The translations under genes were made by a program, and so were the position numbers. 64,000 bases of DNA from Polytrichum commune (lineage: Eukaryota; Streptophyta; Polytrichopsida; Polytrichales; Polytrichaceae): NCBI GenBank assembly GCA_950295325.1, contig OX485806.1:40176001-40240000 (forward strand), written 5' to 3'. Shown one piece after another: positions 45,853 through 58,000 of this stretch (position 1 is the first letter of the stretch; each line of letters starts with the position of its first letter). The notes below the pieces were generated by a model. It searched no databases and was not told the DNA's origin. It was given only the letters and a program-made list of their open reading frames with translations.

Positions 45853-48482
45853 TTGGAGACTTTGATCAGCAAGATGGGGGTGGGAAGACTGACAATTTCG
45901 TGCTGGATTTTGATGTTCCTGACACTGATGAACATAACCCTACCCGTGAGCACACAGAGCTTAAAAGTGGGTTTCTACGAAAGTTCATGCTCTGAAGCTG
46001 AGACGGTGATCAGAGAGGTGGTGGAAGCTAAGTACAAGGCCGACAAGACCATTGTTCCTGGTCTCTTGCGAATGTATTTCCATGACTGTTTTGTGCAGGT
46101 ATGTGAATGAACAATTTGGCCAGCAGATCTTGAAGAGTGATGCTTTGGCTGGTTAACTTATGAGATCTTGCCACTTAATCGATTGACCTTGATTCTTGCA
46201 AATTTGTTATCCTTGATTCTAGAATTGAAATTCAGAAGCATCCTTACATGGCCCGAAAGTGTAATGTTATGTGTGTCAGGGGTGTGATGCGTCGTTGTTG
46301 CTGAACAGCAGCTCCTCTACAGAGGAGGAGAAGGATTCATTGCCCAATCAAACAATCCATGGGGTTGACGTGATTGAACTTGCCAAGTCCAACTTGGAGA
46401 ATGCTTGTCCAGGTGTAGTTTCATGTGCTGATATTATAGCTCTGGCCACACGGGATGCAGTTAAACTGGTATGCATATTACACCCATTCAATCTAAAACG
46501 GTCACTTTTAAGTGTTGAGCATATTAGATTTTGTTTTGAATGATTTACACTAGCAATTAAATGACACAGGGTTCCAAGCATGTTGTTCCTCTTCATGCAA
46601 CAACAAACCATCAACATGTGCATTAGAAGCATTGGCAATGGTTTAGAAACAGTTGTCCTGGAGGAGAGAGTTGTGCATTTGTGCATTCGAATTTGCAATA
46701 AATGTTATTTACTGATTTCTAATTTTTGTTTTAATAACTGAACTGCCAGGCTGGGGGTATGGATTATGCGGTACCGTGTGGCCGTTCGGATGGATTTATA
46801 TCCTCTAAAGAGATGGCTGATGCGGGCCTTCCAGGTCCACAATCCAGTGTGGCGTCAGCTGCAGCCTTATTTTCAGCTAGAGGGCTTAATGAATCCGACA
46901 TGGTGATCCTTTTAGGTGAGATTAAGATTCTCATACCCACGCTACTGGCCAAGTCATCCAATATGGGAGATGAATTAAATGTGAAATCGGGTCATGTAAA
47001 AATGGGGACACTAGAGTTCTCCTTGAGATTTGGTTGGGAGTTGGTGGTTTTGCATACAAAACATTCCATGATTGGTAAGATTTTGGTGCATGGTTGGAGT
47101 TGGTGTGGAAGTTTGAACAAAGAATATTGCTTAATTGGGGGTTGATTGCATTTTAACATCTTGGTGAGTCAATTTGAGATTACTAAATATGGAAAGTTTT
47201 GTACGCAAACCAATCAATTTCTGATCAAAACCCCGGCTGAATTGAAGGATTACTGCTATTGGTTGTTTATTTTCATCATGTGAACCATGGGGAAGAACTG
47301 TCAATTGCAGGCAAATTTGAGTATACTCCAAAATAGGTAATAATAGCTGCAACACTAGCTAGTCTGTATCCTTGAGAATGGAAGGTGGTGGCTACGAATG
47401 GGGAGATCTGACCAGTAGCTATAGATGAGCCGGTTGATTGTGAGTATTAACCATTTCAAGTTCAAGACGATCAAGCAAATGTTTTAAAAGATTCTATATC
47501 AGTGTCCAGGGAGATTTATGAGCATAATTGGTCGAGATCCTATTGTTTCCAATATCAACCGGTTACATGTTGGCATCTTTTAATTATCTTTATTAAGTTG
47601 AGGAATACTCTGTAAATTCCTCTTAATCGGTCGGTAATTTTCCTGAAGTCTTGGTTTTGAGCACGTTATTTCACAATCTCAACTGGTTCATCTGTAACTA
47701 GCTGTCGGTTCTCTCCGTTCATTGTTCTATAGAAAATGCCTTAAATTAATAAAGAAAAACCAAGAGGTACCAACATATAACTGGTTTGACTTGGAAACAC
47801 TTGGATCTTGATTGCTTTTGTCAAGAATCTCCCTGGACACAAGGTGGGTAGCAAAGTAGGTAAAATAAGTCAATGGAACACCAGTTGGTTGTCTAAATCT
47901 TTCTGGTACTTGCTAAACATTTTCGGGATGGAAGAGGGGTACTGAACTTGCAAATGGACCAAGTGTTAATCTGAAGGATGAATCCAACAAACATTCGTAT
48001 ACACAGACATTCCTATTGATGCAATTGTTTCCTTTTGTATCGACGCAGGTGCACATACAGTAGGAGTGGCTCACTGTGTCTTCTTCAGGGATCGGTTATA
48101 TAATAATGGGGGAACAGGGGGAGGCCCTGACCCCAACATGAACAAGACCACCCTTGATAGACTGAGCAAAATATGTCCCAATGACAATGCGCCACTTGGA
48201 CCCCCAGCTAACATGGACGGAGAGACCCCCCAGACAATCGACAATGTGTACTACAAAGAGTTGCAACTTCATAGCGGCGTCTTGCAGATCGATCAAGCCC
48301 TAACCTCCGACATGGCTACCAGTGCTGTAGTGAATTCCTTGGCCCAAGACTCGAACCAATTTAATGACCAATTTGTGGCAGCCCTCATCAAGCTTGGCAA
48401 CATTCTTGGGACACAACCACCCCCGTTAGTTAGGAACGTTCGGAAGCTCTGCAGAAATCCTGATGGGAGCACCGTGGGTTGA
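45853..48482 (+). CDS. Class III secretory peroxidase POX3, four exons
   Basis: Same enzyme family and intron positions as POX1 and POX2 but clearly more diverged. Exons 45853-46098, 46280-46468, 46750-46915 and 48049-48482; GT-AG, phases 0, 0, 1; 1035 bp, 344 residues. Signal peptide at residues 1 to about 35 (Met8 at 45874 is an alternative start). Distal site RMYFHDCF (Arg73, His77), GCDAS, sequon NQT, CPGVVSCAD pair, VPCGRSDG, LPGP, and proximal His203 in GAHTVGVAHC. All eight conserved cysteines are present. Exon 3 is two codons longer than in the paralogues, and about nine residues follow the last Cys. Intron 3 (1133 bp) holds nested hAT-like MITEs. The 38.5-kb relic derives from this lineage. 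Confidence 0.93.
47396..47843. mobile_element. hAT-like MITE, copy 4, split by copy 5, in POX3 intron 3
   Basis: Outer copy in forward orientation, ends GAATGGGGAG and inverted CTCCCTGGACAC. Flanks GTGGCTAC (47388-47395) and GTGGGTAG (47844-47851), 6 of 8. Its body stops near 47498 and resumes near 47726, exactly around copy 5. More diverged than copies 2 and 3. Confidence 0.7.
47500..47725. mobile_element. hAT-like MITE, copy 5, nested and inverted
   Basis: Starts CAGTGTCCAGGGAG, ends inverted CAATGAACGGAGAG. Flanked by TTCTATAT (47492-47499) and TTCTATAG (47726-47733), 7 of 8. Inserted into the middle of copy 4 in the opposite orientation. Confidence 0.78.
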
Positions 48483-49221
48483 TATTTGCTCAAATCTTTG
48501 GGGTGCTTAAATTGCTGGCAGCTTTTGAAGAAAATTTCTTCATGTGTGCCTTATTTTTTATGTAAATTAGTCAAGTCAAATGGGAAGGTTTTGCAGAGTC
48601 AGAAATGTGCATAACTTGCTGTCTTTGATTCCTTTATTGGCAGGGAGCTTCTCTGTGTTGACGTACTTTAATACATCTTCATATGGTTTTTGAGGTTATC
48701 TAGATTTTCAAGATATGTGGGTGTGTGCTTGTGGGTTTAAGCCCGTGTTAAATTGTGAAATGGAGACTCTTGTACATTACACTAATTTTTCTATTTTGGC
48801 AACTGATGATGTGTTTTGCGACTTACGTTAAATCAATATAACTACATTAGTGACAAAAGTTCTTCTAGTTACTGTTGAGGTGTAATTTAGTCTTTTGTTT
48901 TCGAATTATGTTCAAATCTGTGGCTCTTCAGGCTGCTTATACTGTAATTTCTGACTCAAATATAGGTGTCCGATTAAGGATAATTTGACCACACATGGCC
49001 TCCCACCATGCACGGAACATGATCATTGATCACTACAGTCCCATGTGCCTCGACCCATCAGTCAACGTGCATTTGTATTCACATAATTACAGGAGACCTC
49101 CTAAGTACCTTGCCACTACAGTGGTGTGTTTTGTCTACAATGCCAACTTGGTCAAATTCTAAAGTTCCTGCTCTACATATATGTGCCATTTACTTCTCTG
49201 CAATGAACAGGGAAAACCGAC
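48483..49221. other. POX3 3' flank and intergenic
   Basis: AT-rich. Nothing recognised beyond the presumed 3' UTR. Confidence 0.4.
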
Positions 49222-49561
49222 CACTACACTAGATAGTCCTATTCTTGTGAGCCAAGGTAAATATCTAGAGCTCATGCTAGTTCTCATAATGGGTCACATT
49301 AATTTCCAACCCATACTAAATTTTTAATAGAAGATTAGCATGGACCACATTGATTATTTTCATGAAAATTAGTGTAGATGATTATTTCATTTTATGTTGC
49401 TTTTGTCCTATAAAAAATATTAAATGTGTTGGTCGGAAGTCTTCTTGAAGACTTACGTGACGATCCTGAGTCTTGGACCCACATTAATTCCACCTTGACT
49501 AGAAAATTAGTGTGGCCCAAGTTAATTTTCCACCCACAATTATAAATATATTTAGTGTAGT
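49222..49561. mobile_element. CACTA-ended non-autonomous element, copy 2
   Basis: Starts CACTACACTAGATAGTCC and ends TTTAGTGTAGT. Similar over its whole length to 14817-15184 (shared AAAATTAGTGTG, CTTGAAGACT and TTCCACCTTGA blocks). No TSD or coding capacity recognised. Confidence 0.65.
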
Positions 49562-49693
49562 TATAGATGAACCTGTTGCATGTAAAGGTTTGGGCTCCCC
49601 ATTTGGTAACATTGCATTATTTTCTTTACCAACACGCCAAATAAGATACCCCTCCAATGAGCTCCAATCTCGCGTTGTACATAATAGTTTTTA

Positions 49694-52061
49694 CTACATG
49701 GCCAAAATACTATTATCACGCATGTAAAACCAAAATTGTTGAACCTTTGTGTACCCAATCAAATGGTGAGCTTCACTTTGAAAATATGGTACTAAAAATG
49801 CTTTGAAGTCTGACACCTTTTCAATCATATGTGGAATGATGAGAATGTTCAAATCCATGTACGACTTCATCAACAATGGGATTGTTGGGAAATCCTCGTC
49901 ACGCAACTTCATGCTTCACCGCCTAAAAGATGCATCAACATCATCGTGCGTGTGGTTCACCAATAGAAAAGATACAAACATCTTTTTGATAATGTCTTTC
50001 ACAATTGAAAAAAACCAAATAGGCAAACACAAATTTATTTTTATTATTTTGGGCACAATTATTTAGTTTAACCCGCATAGTGAGGGGTAATTATTTTGCA
50101 ATCACAAGCTTGTTAGGGGGTTCTAGCAATGAATCCAAGCTTGCATCTTTTCCACCCAACACCGCCTCATATAGAAGTGTCCATCTAACATTCTCAAATA
50201 ATAATTTTGAAGGGTATGCAAGCGGTTTTTCTAAATCATGCAAAAACCGTGCAAATTATCCAATGGTGTGGTTTAAATCCACCTAATATAAATCAAGAGC
50301 ATAATGGATAAACTTGACAGCACCGTGGCCATGAGCAATCATCCCTACAAAAACCACCCAAAGACTCATTGTTGAGTAAGCAATCCAAATCAATAACACC
50401 TATGATCCTAAGCACCACAACGAATAAATAAAGTTGTGGAACCCCACAAAACAAAGATTCACTAGCAATGAGATTTTGGAGAGAACAATATTACTTGTAA
50501 CCAAAATAGGTAGCTTAAAAAGTCCACATGTAGCCTTGATTCGATGCACAAAACATGGTGAGGTTATTTTGGCATGGTCCATTTCATTGTGGATGACCGT
50601 GAGAACCTCTAACAGCCTAGCAATGGACAACCCTCTATTTGTGTAGTAATCATTTGGATACGCGTCTTGCATGTTTACATGCTTGAAATAATTCAATTGA
50701 TCTGCAACGTATGACTTGGTCCTAATTGTATGTGCATTCTGAAGGCGCTTCAATGTCTCACATTTGGAACACCAAAAAAACTTGTTACCGCATCTTTTTG
50801 TGATGTAGTCGCTGAAGTTTTTTATTTGTTCATAATAATTTTTATTGTGTTGAGTTTGGACAACAAAATGGGCTCCAAACCAACATTTTCACCAACCACA
50901 TTCATATATACAAGAGGTATTTCCATTTCTTTCCCATGGCAAGAACCTTATCAACAACCTTCTTTCCTGTCGGGAGTGTACGTATTTTGTGGGGCATCGC
51001 GTTAGGAAGAGGCACAATGATGATGGCTAGAGAAGCATATGCTTGTCATGTTGCGTCCCTAGGTTATTTAAGCCCAAATTCCCATGGTTATAGGACCGGC
51101 GACCTTCTTTGGCATAAGTTGTTTGTCTATAAAAAATTTCTTTAGACACACCATTAATGATGTACCATGCTATACAACACACATCTATGCTTTCAAATGT
51201 GATCACCTTGCGTCTTGTCTCATTCACATGTATTCCCCTGTGAATATCAAGTTTTTTTTTACGATCTAAGGTGAAAATCTCCAAGCTACATTTCTTCCAG
51301 ATAACCTTCATTCTATCCTGTAGAAACAACTAACAGCAATGGTGACTACCACAATCCTTGGCGGTCACCTATCTGATGGACTCTTATGTAAGCATTTTTT
51401 GGCATTCACACTTATTTGTAGAGCAGAGAACACATGCCAATGAATCATACTTCCGTAGGCCTTTCTGTAGCCACATGTTGGCTTGGAGTTCCTCTTGGAT
51501 TTGCATATGATGTCGCTCACGGTCACGGAAGCTGACTCCCTCAAGCATGACACTCTAGAGTGGCCACCTACAGACCAAAAAACCTTTGAGAGGAATGCAC
51601 ATCGGAGTGAATGAGGGTCTCAAGGATGACAATACCAACATCCCCATTGTCAAATGGGTTTTGTCAACACAATAATGTGAGTGGGTATTACTACAAATAC
51701 CTTCCGCGACCGGAACTCCACTGTCATTAAGAAGGACCACCTCCAAATTAACCCATTCCAATCTTGAGAGCCCCAAACACTAGACAATGAGCTCCATTGG
51801 TACTAAAGGCAAAGGAATTTCCACATGTTCTTCCTCTTCACCATCATCAATCTCACCTTTCCCAACAATGTCGAGTTTTTCTTCAGACGAAGATGATATA
51901 CCACCCTCCTGCTTAGAGGAACGTGTGCACACCCATTGGCAAAAATTTGTGAACCAGATTGGTTTAATTTCATAATAAGAGTTGGGAGGCGAGGGTTTGG
52001 GGACTTGGTTGAATGGGAATAGATAGGTTGGTAATAGTGACATGGAGTTGGGTGCGAACAT
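49694..52061 (-). pseudogene. Broken transposase-like relic, possibly DUF7869 family
   Basis: The minus strand carries an ordered series of coding-like blocks broken by stops and frameshifts. They are an acidic/proline N-terminal part (52061-51780), WYIINGVSKEIFYRQTTYAK (about 51180), a 117-codon block with SIARLLEVLTVIHNEMDHAK (50753-50400), VKLNNCAQNNKNKFVFAYL (about 50015-50075), HTHDDVDASF (about 49925-49960) and a C-terminal block starting MKLRDEDFPTIPLLMKSYMD (49912-49694). From memory, the DNC..NKN and HTHxDxD motifs followed by a KL..FP segment resemble DUF7869 proteins, which look transposase-related. That name needs a profile search; the broken coding nature is visible directly. Confidence 0.55.
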
Positions 52062-52440
52062 GAGCCCTTGACCTCCTAATGTGGCACTCTAATTGGAAGT
52101 GAGGGAACCTATTAATAAAAAAAAAGGTTGTAAAAATTGGCATGGGAGTGTGTGATACACGTTTTGATATAATTCCATAGTTTCAATCCAATCAGACATG
52201 ATGAAGGTGCGCGCGCATCCAACAAGTAGCGTGTGCGGCACCCACTAGCAAAATTTATAAATCTTACTGTAGGATTGGTGTAATTTTGTAATTAGAGTCG
52301 AGAGGCAAGGGTTTAAGGACTTGGTTGAGTGGGAATGATATTAAAGTTTTTGGGTGGGTTGGTAATAGTGAAAGGGAGATGCATGGCGAGCAAACATGAG
52401 CCCTTGACCTACCAACTTGGCACCCTAATTGGAAGTGGTT
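51976..52440. repeat. Direct duplication at the 5' end of the relic
   Basis: 51976-52105 and 52286-52440 share GGGTTTGGGGACTTGGTTGA-like, GGTTGGTAATAGTGA, GAGCCCTTGACC and CTAATTGGAAGTG blocks in the same order. The upstream copy is probably a tandem duplicate of the relic's start region. Confidence 0.65.
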
Positions 52441-52766
52441 TATTGATGTCCAAATATGGATCACTTCTTGAACAAAGTGTTTATAAATGAACCTAGGATA
52501 TGCATTTAACTAAATGTATGGGTATACGGAAGTGCACAAATGGGGCATTAATTTGACGTTTGTTGTTCTATGTATATTACATATGCTACACATTGTTTAT
52601 GAGGGTGTAGTGATGTAGATGTATGGTAAAAATTATATGTATCACATGATTATGGGTTTTAATGAAAGATGCACCCTTGGGCACTTGAACACTAATTTAA
52701 AAAATTATAGAAGTTGAAAAACATAAAAAAGAATCAAATATCTCCAACCTACCTTACCATTATTAA

Positions 52767-53712
52767 CGGCTAGCTTACACTATGGACCATGAAGTCGGAC
52801 CATGGAAGAGGGCCTTTTTCAATGGTCTGAGTTCATGGTCCAACTTCCATGGTCCGACTTCTTAAAAATCAGTGTTGAAAGCCTTGGGCCCCTCACTAGG
52901 TGTAAACTGAATGTTGACCAAGAAGAATGACCATGCACCAAAAAGTGAATGTGCTAATTTTTTTAATATATTCCCCAAAAGGGCATTTTTGGGAAAAAAT
53001 CAAGTTTGCTCGATTTCTTGTCTTCTCTTGGGCTTTACTTGTGTTCACTTCTTGTTAAATGTGTTGAAGATGTGGCTTGCAAATCTTCTCACAATTTTTA
53101 CAAAAAAAATGAGCGATTTAATTTGTACATGTTCAATGCAATTTACATGTGACATGTACCTTGTGTTGTACATTGAGCATTATTTGCAACCCGCTTCACA
53201 ATGTGTACTCAAATTCTTGAGTTCTAGGTGTCCCACGTTGTTTGATGAGACATGTGGGAGCAAGTTTGAGGGGTAGGGCATGGAAGAAATGGTATGTCTC
53301 ATGGGCTATGATATGATCCAGGCACATAGAGTGCGGACTTGCTTCTCAAGATCCATTAAATCATAAATGTTGAAAAGTGTGCTTTGCGGGCCTTACCTAG
53401 TGGGAAGAGTTGTATGTAAAGCTCCCAAAAAATATTTCATGAAAAAATATTATAATGGCATATCTCTACCATGGGCCCTTGCCTTTTCCTACCAGACCAC
53501 CTCTCTTGCCTCGCTCACCACAAAACCCGTTGGACCATGTCAGTGTACTAATGAGGCTTTAAATTATGTCTTTTGGGGACCTCAACCTCCGTGGTCACTC
53601 TATCATTTTTTCCTTGGTGTAAACGGAAGTGGTCCCGGGACGAGTTCAACAACCAATCAATGATCTTACAGTGCCCTGGGATGTCTTCCTGGTCCATAGT
53701 GTAAACTGGCCC
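52767..53712. mobile_element. PIF/Harbinger-like non-autonomous element, family A, copy 2
   Basis: Left end CGGCTAGCTTACACTATGGA, right end inverted GGGCCAGTTTACACTATGGA. TAA flanks both sides (52764-52766, 53713-53715). Matches 15824-16956 over most of its 946 bp but lacks the nested segment of that copy. Confidence 0.85.
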
Positions 53713-54138
53713 TAAGGTGAGGTTGCTTATAAAAGGGAATACCTTTTAAAACCAAGGGGTGGCGCATGTTCATGTGGACCCCAATTTCCAAAGGTTCCTA
53801 TTCCCATGAGAAGCGTTTCATTGACCCAACCCAAACCCTAGTTCATTTTCTCTCCCTTTCTTCTCTCGCTCCCCTCCGCCTCCACAAAACGTTGGTCCAC
53901 TATGTCGCTTGAGGGAGGGTGAAATCGAGAGCAAGAGCAAGAGCATGAAAATGCAAGAGAGGGAAGAGAGTAAAAAATAAACATATTTGAGGGAGAAAAT
54001 GATATTGAGAGAACAAAGATTGGGAGAGAAAGAGGGTTTTGGGGTTGTTTGAGAGAGAGGTTTAATAAAGAGGGGTTTAAAGTGTATTGTTTGAGGTTTG
54101 TTGTTTAAGGTTGAGAGGTTTGGGAAAGACCATGGGGA

Positions 54139-54532
54139 GGTCACTTCATTGTCAAGTTGACACCACGTGCGGACAACGTTTGCTACCCCTATATTACATG
54201 CCACATATAATTTTCAAATTTATGATATTTTTCTACATATACATAATCATTGATAGTATCTTTTGTATAACTTTTTGAAATTTTTAGTCATCTTTATTTT
54301 TTTTAGTAATTGTTTTAGTTCAATTATGTGTCACTCTAGTTAGAAACGGTATGTTTTATGAAAAAAACAAATCATCGAATTTAGTTACCACTTTTAACTA
54401 TGTCATAGGTACTGTGTATATTTACTCATGAAAAAAATTTGATAAAATTTTGACCCATTTTGGTGGTGCAACTTACCAAAAGAAATTTTTTTTTGGTCGC
54501 ACGTGGTGTTCAACTTGACAATGGAGTGATCT
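54139..54532. mobile_element. TIR element with CACGTG-containing arms
   Basis: Left arm from GGTCACTTCATTGTCAAG through CACCACGTGCGG, right arm its inverse over about 37 bp with one indel. 394 bp, AT-rich interior, no coding capacity. The flanks are themselves similar to each other (GGTTGAGAGGTTTG on both sides), so the TSD is not clear. Confidence 0.65.
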
Positions 54533-55058
54533 ACCCGTGGGAAAGACATGTTTCATATTTGCTATTTGAGGTTGAGAGGTTTGAGAAAAAGGTTTCAAGT
54601 TTGAGGTTTGTTATATTTTTTATTATTATTTTGTAACTCTCTTCAAAGCACTCACACAAATTATATGCAATGTATATGCTCTATGTGAGCACTTTTAAAT
54701 GAAGAGAAAACTTCTTGGTTTGGGGAGGTGACCCAAACCTCCTAATGGTTTGGGTCAATCAACTCAAATTGACTCTAAAACACATAATGAAATAATTATT
54801 TTATGTGTTGTAGAGTCAATTTGGGTCGACCAAGTGAAAGGTGGTTCATGTTGGCTCTTGACATGATATGGCATGAGCAGGAGATTCCTTAAGACGACTC
54901 ATATGTGCCAAAATACAAGCTTGTTATGAAATGGTTTGTTCAAGTTGTAAGGGCGGCACAATTGAAGAACCTCTTCGTGGTCAAGGTTGGTACTATGAAG
55001 CAGTTAACATGGTCTTCTTTGACAGGTTGGGAGGTAGCTTCGGTGTAGGTGCAAGGGG

Positions 55059-55074
55059 GGGGGGGGGGGGGGAG
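55059..55074. repeat. Poly-G run
   Basis: About 16 consecutive G, inside the first coding-like block of the relic; its length is prone to sequencing error. Confidence 0.9.
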
Positions 55075-58000
55075 GGATTACCTTCATGTCGTCCTCAAGA
55101 ACACAACATTACAGAACGTGCACATGTTCATGCACCAACTTTCCAAGTTGTTTGGCTCAACGTTTGCTAAAGAGTAGTGCATGGACCCCAAGATTTTGAA
55201 ATCAGAGTCATTCTTTATTGATGACATTGTTGCAAACACCAAAGTGGCAAGTAGGTTTCAAAAATTGAAGTATGTTGTAAACGCCCTAAATAAGGTCAAA
55301 CAAGGCAAGAGCAAGAGCCAGTAGATGGTGCAAAGACAAGCCGCAAAGCAAGAAGCTTTGGGTTCTTTGAGAATACATGCTTGAAAAAACCTAAAACTAT
55401 CCTTGCAGAGTCTAGAAGAACCCATGCGACGAAGGTGCCCGCTAACAATGATGTGCATATGCCTACCAATAGCATAAATAACACCCTGTCAAAGTGGACG
55501 AGAGAGACTTCGGGAATGACTACCAAGCTCATTTTCTTCGAGTTACGTATACCCAAACCTGACCAAGAAGTTGATACATCAAAAATCCAGAAGGTTGAAA
55601 CTATTTCACAAGAAAGTGTTTGCACTGCTTCTTCATGAGAAGGGATTTCGAGTTTGACATCAACATCGGCCCATGCCATTTGGCGCCACTAGATAAAAGC
55701 ATACATGCCAAGGAAGATGCGTGACGTTGACTGGATGATCACTCAAATAGTGAGAAAACAATTCAAAGATGACATGCAAACCATTGTCGTCATGGTTCAG
55801 AGGCAAAAGAAGATGCCCTCACAAGATATGTGGACCAAACTCGAAAAAAAAGATTTATGGCTAATTGATGGCCATCACAACATGTAGGCAACCAAAAAAA
55901 ATCCAACTTGATGACTGACTAGGAGGATCCAAATGAATAGAAGGAGAACTCAAGGTTTGGAAGGCTCTTGCAATTTGGTCGGACAACATGACAAAATTAA
56001 GTGACACATTGAGATATTTTAACATGGGCAATAAAAAGAAGGTATACTAAACTTCTTGGATTTGCAATATCATGGCTTTTCAAGAGGTTTGGGAGTTTTA
56101 TTGAAGAATACCTAGGGAAAGAAAGAACGTCAAAGACAAAAACTGCAAGTGGGAGGTGAGTATTGTTACAGTTGACCAACCCAAACTACATTTCCTATAC
56201 ACAAAGCTCTATGAGCACAGTTTGGGTTGATCGTCCCAAATACTTCAATCAATTTTCACATGCCCTTCTTTTTCTAGTAGTAACCAAGCCATGTTGTGTG
56301 TTGCATGCAAGACTTTAGATATTGAATGGTCAACAAGTTCTCATCTATCGATAATTGCTAGAAGGGGAAGAAATACAATGAACTCAAAGGGGAGACCTAC
56401 CTAAGAACCCCTTTAGATACCATTTGGGGAAATGGAAGGAGGTGTTTAAGAAACACAAGATGGGAAATATCATTGGTCTAAAAAACAATCTATTTTTTAA
56501 TCTCAGCTAAAACCTCAAGCAGATAAAGCCTCTGGTGAGGGAGTTCTTTAGGATTCCATAGGGCTCCACAAAGATAGAGATGGGGAAGGCCGCATCCCAC
56601 ATCCTCCATATAGCATTGACCCCAAAGAGATGTTGGGTGCATCCCAAAATTGAGTTCTCTAAACCCTGAGTTTTCTTTATCTATTGCTATACAATGAAGG
56701 AATGGACTGAGAATAGTAAAAAAAAAAAAAAACCACGAGCATCCTGGAGCTCAACAAACTCATGTCGCGAATGAATCTTGTCGTTGATGGGGAAGTCAAC
56801 CAACTAAACTAGAGGGCATTCAAGGGTGAGTATAAGTTCACTAGCACATCCATGGCTGCTTTGATCCGGGAGGCAGGGGGCAATTACTTCAAGCTGAAGA
56901 TAGTCAAGGTGGGCAAGATTTGAGTGCTTCTAGACCACACAATGCAAGTTTTCTCCAACTTTGTCAAGGAGAAGAAGATTTTCCGGTTCGAGGAGGACAT
57001 GCACTTCAACCAAGTTACCCTAGAATCCTTGAATATCCAAGTGTGACTTGGTGTAAACCCACAGAAGCCATAAGGACGAAAGAAAATGACCATTTTTTAT
57101 TTATAATTATGGACTATAAGAACATTTTGGGTGTTTGTTTGGGGGCATAATGAACACCCCATCCTATGAGCCTTTCCTCTCCAAGTTCCTTGAGTACATA
57201 CCCAAGCTAAGGGAGCCAGAGGTGTGATTGTGGATATGGAGGACATGAGGGCTGAGAAAGTTTATGAAAGTGTGAGGAAATTGCAGATGAATTACGTTGT
57301 AATGAAATCTCACTATATTGAACTTGACCTTGAAAGAAAAAAAAACAAAGTCGTGAATGTTGTATGCCTTTACTTCATATACTAGACAAAGTTTTTGAAG
57401 TGCAGAGACAACCTGACATCCAAGATGGACAAACTCTTCTAGGTTCTAGAAGGGGTGGACACTCAAAAAACCCTCTATGATGAGGCAAAATATGAGAATT
57501 CTTCTATGGACGAGTTGATGATAGATTTCTATACAAAGATGATGAGGACCCTTACACACAGGGGGGACACGATCTTCAACATTTTTGGAAGGACAAAGCC
57601 CATATATGTTGTGCTAGTAAGTTAAACATTTAGGGGTTCAAGGGTTAGTACCTAGTTTTGGGCGGTCAATCCAAACATGCAATGTTGAGTTTCAGTTGAC
57701 TGCCCCAAAATATTTTGATACTTTCTCTTCTCCTTTGTAATTGGGCACTCATGTTTGTCTACTAAACTTACCAAACCTAGCAAGTGTGCATATGCTTGGG
57801 TTGAACATATATTCATATATCAAATACAACAATTTCCAATTTTACAAGACCTATAAGACAATAGCGAAGAAGATGGACGTCCTGAGGCTACTTAAGAGCC
57901 ACCAAGAGGAGATCGTCGAGGGGGAGAGAACCCACTAGACTTGATGACGCACCATACCCTTGTAGAATCTTTCCAAAGGCCCCATGTTGTCGACCTTGAG

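Noticed and set aside
53818-54204. Minus-strand 128-codon frame near the PIF-like element
   Set aside because: Driven by a GAGA-rich strand (Ser/Leu/Pro-rich translation) and it overlaps a TIR element; no domain.
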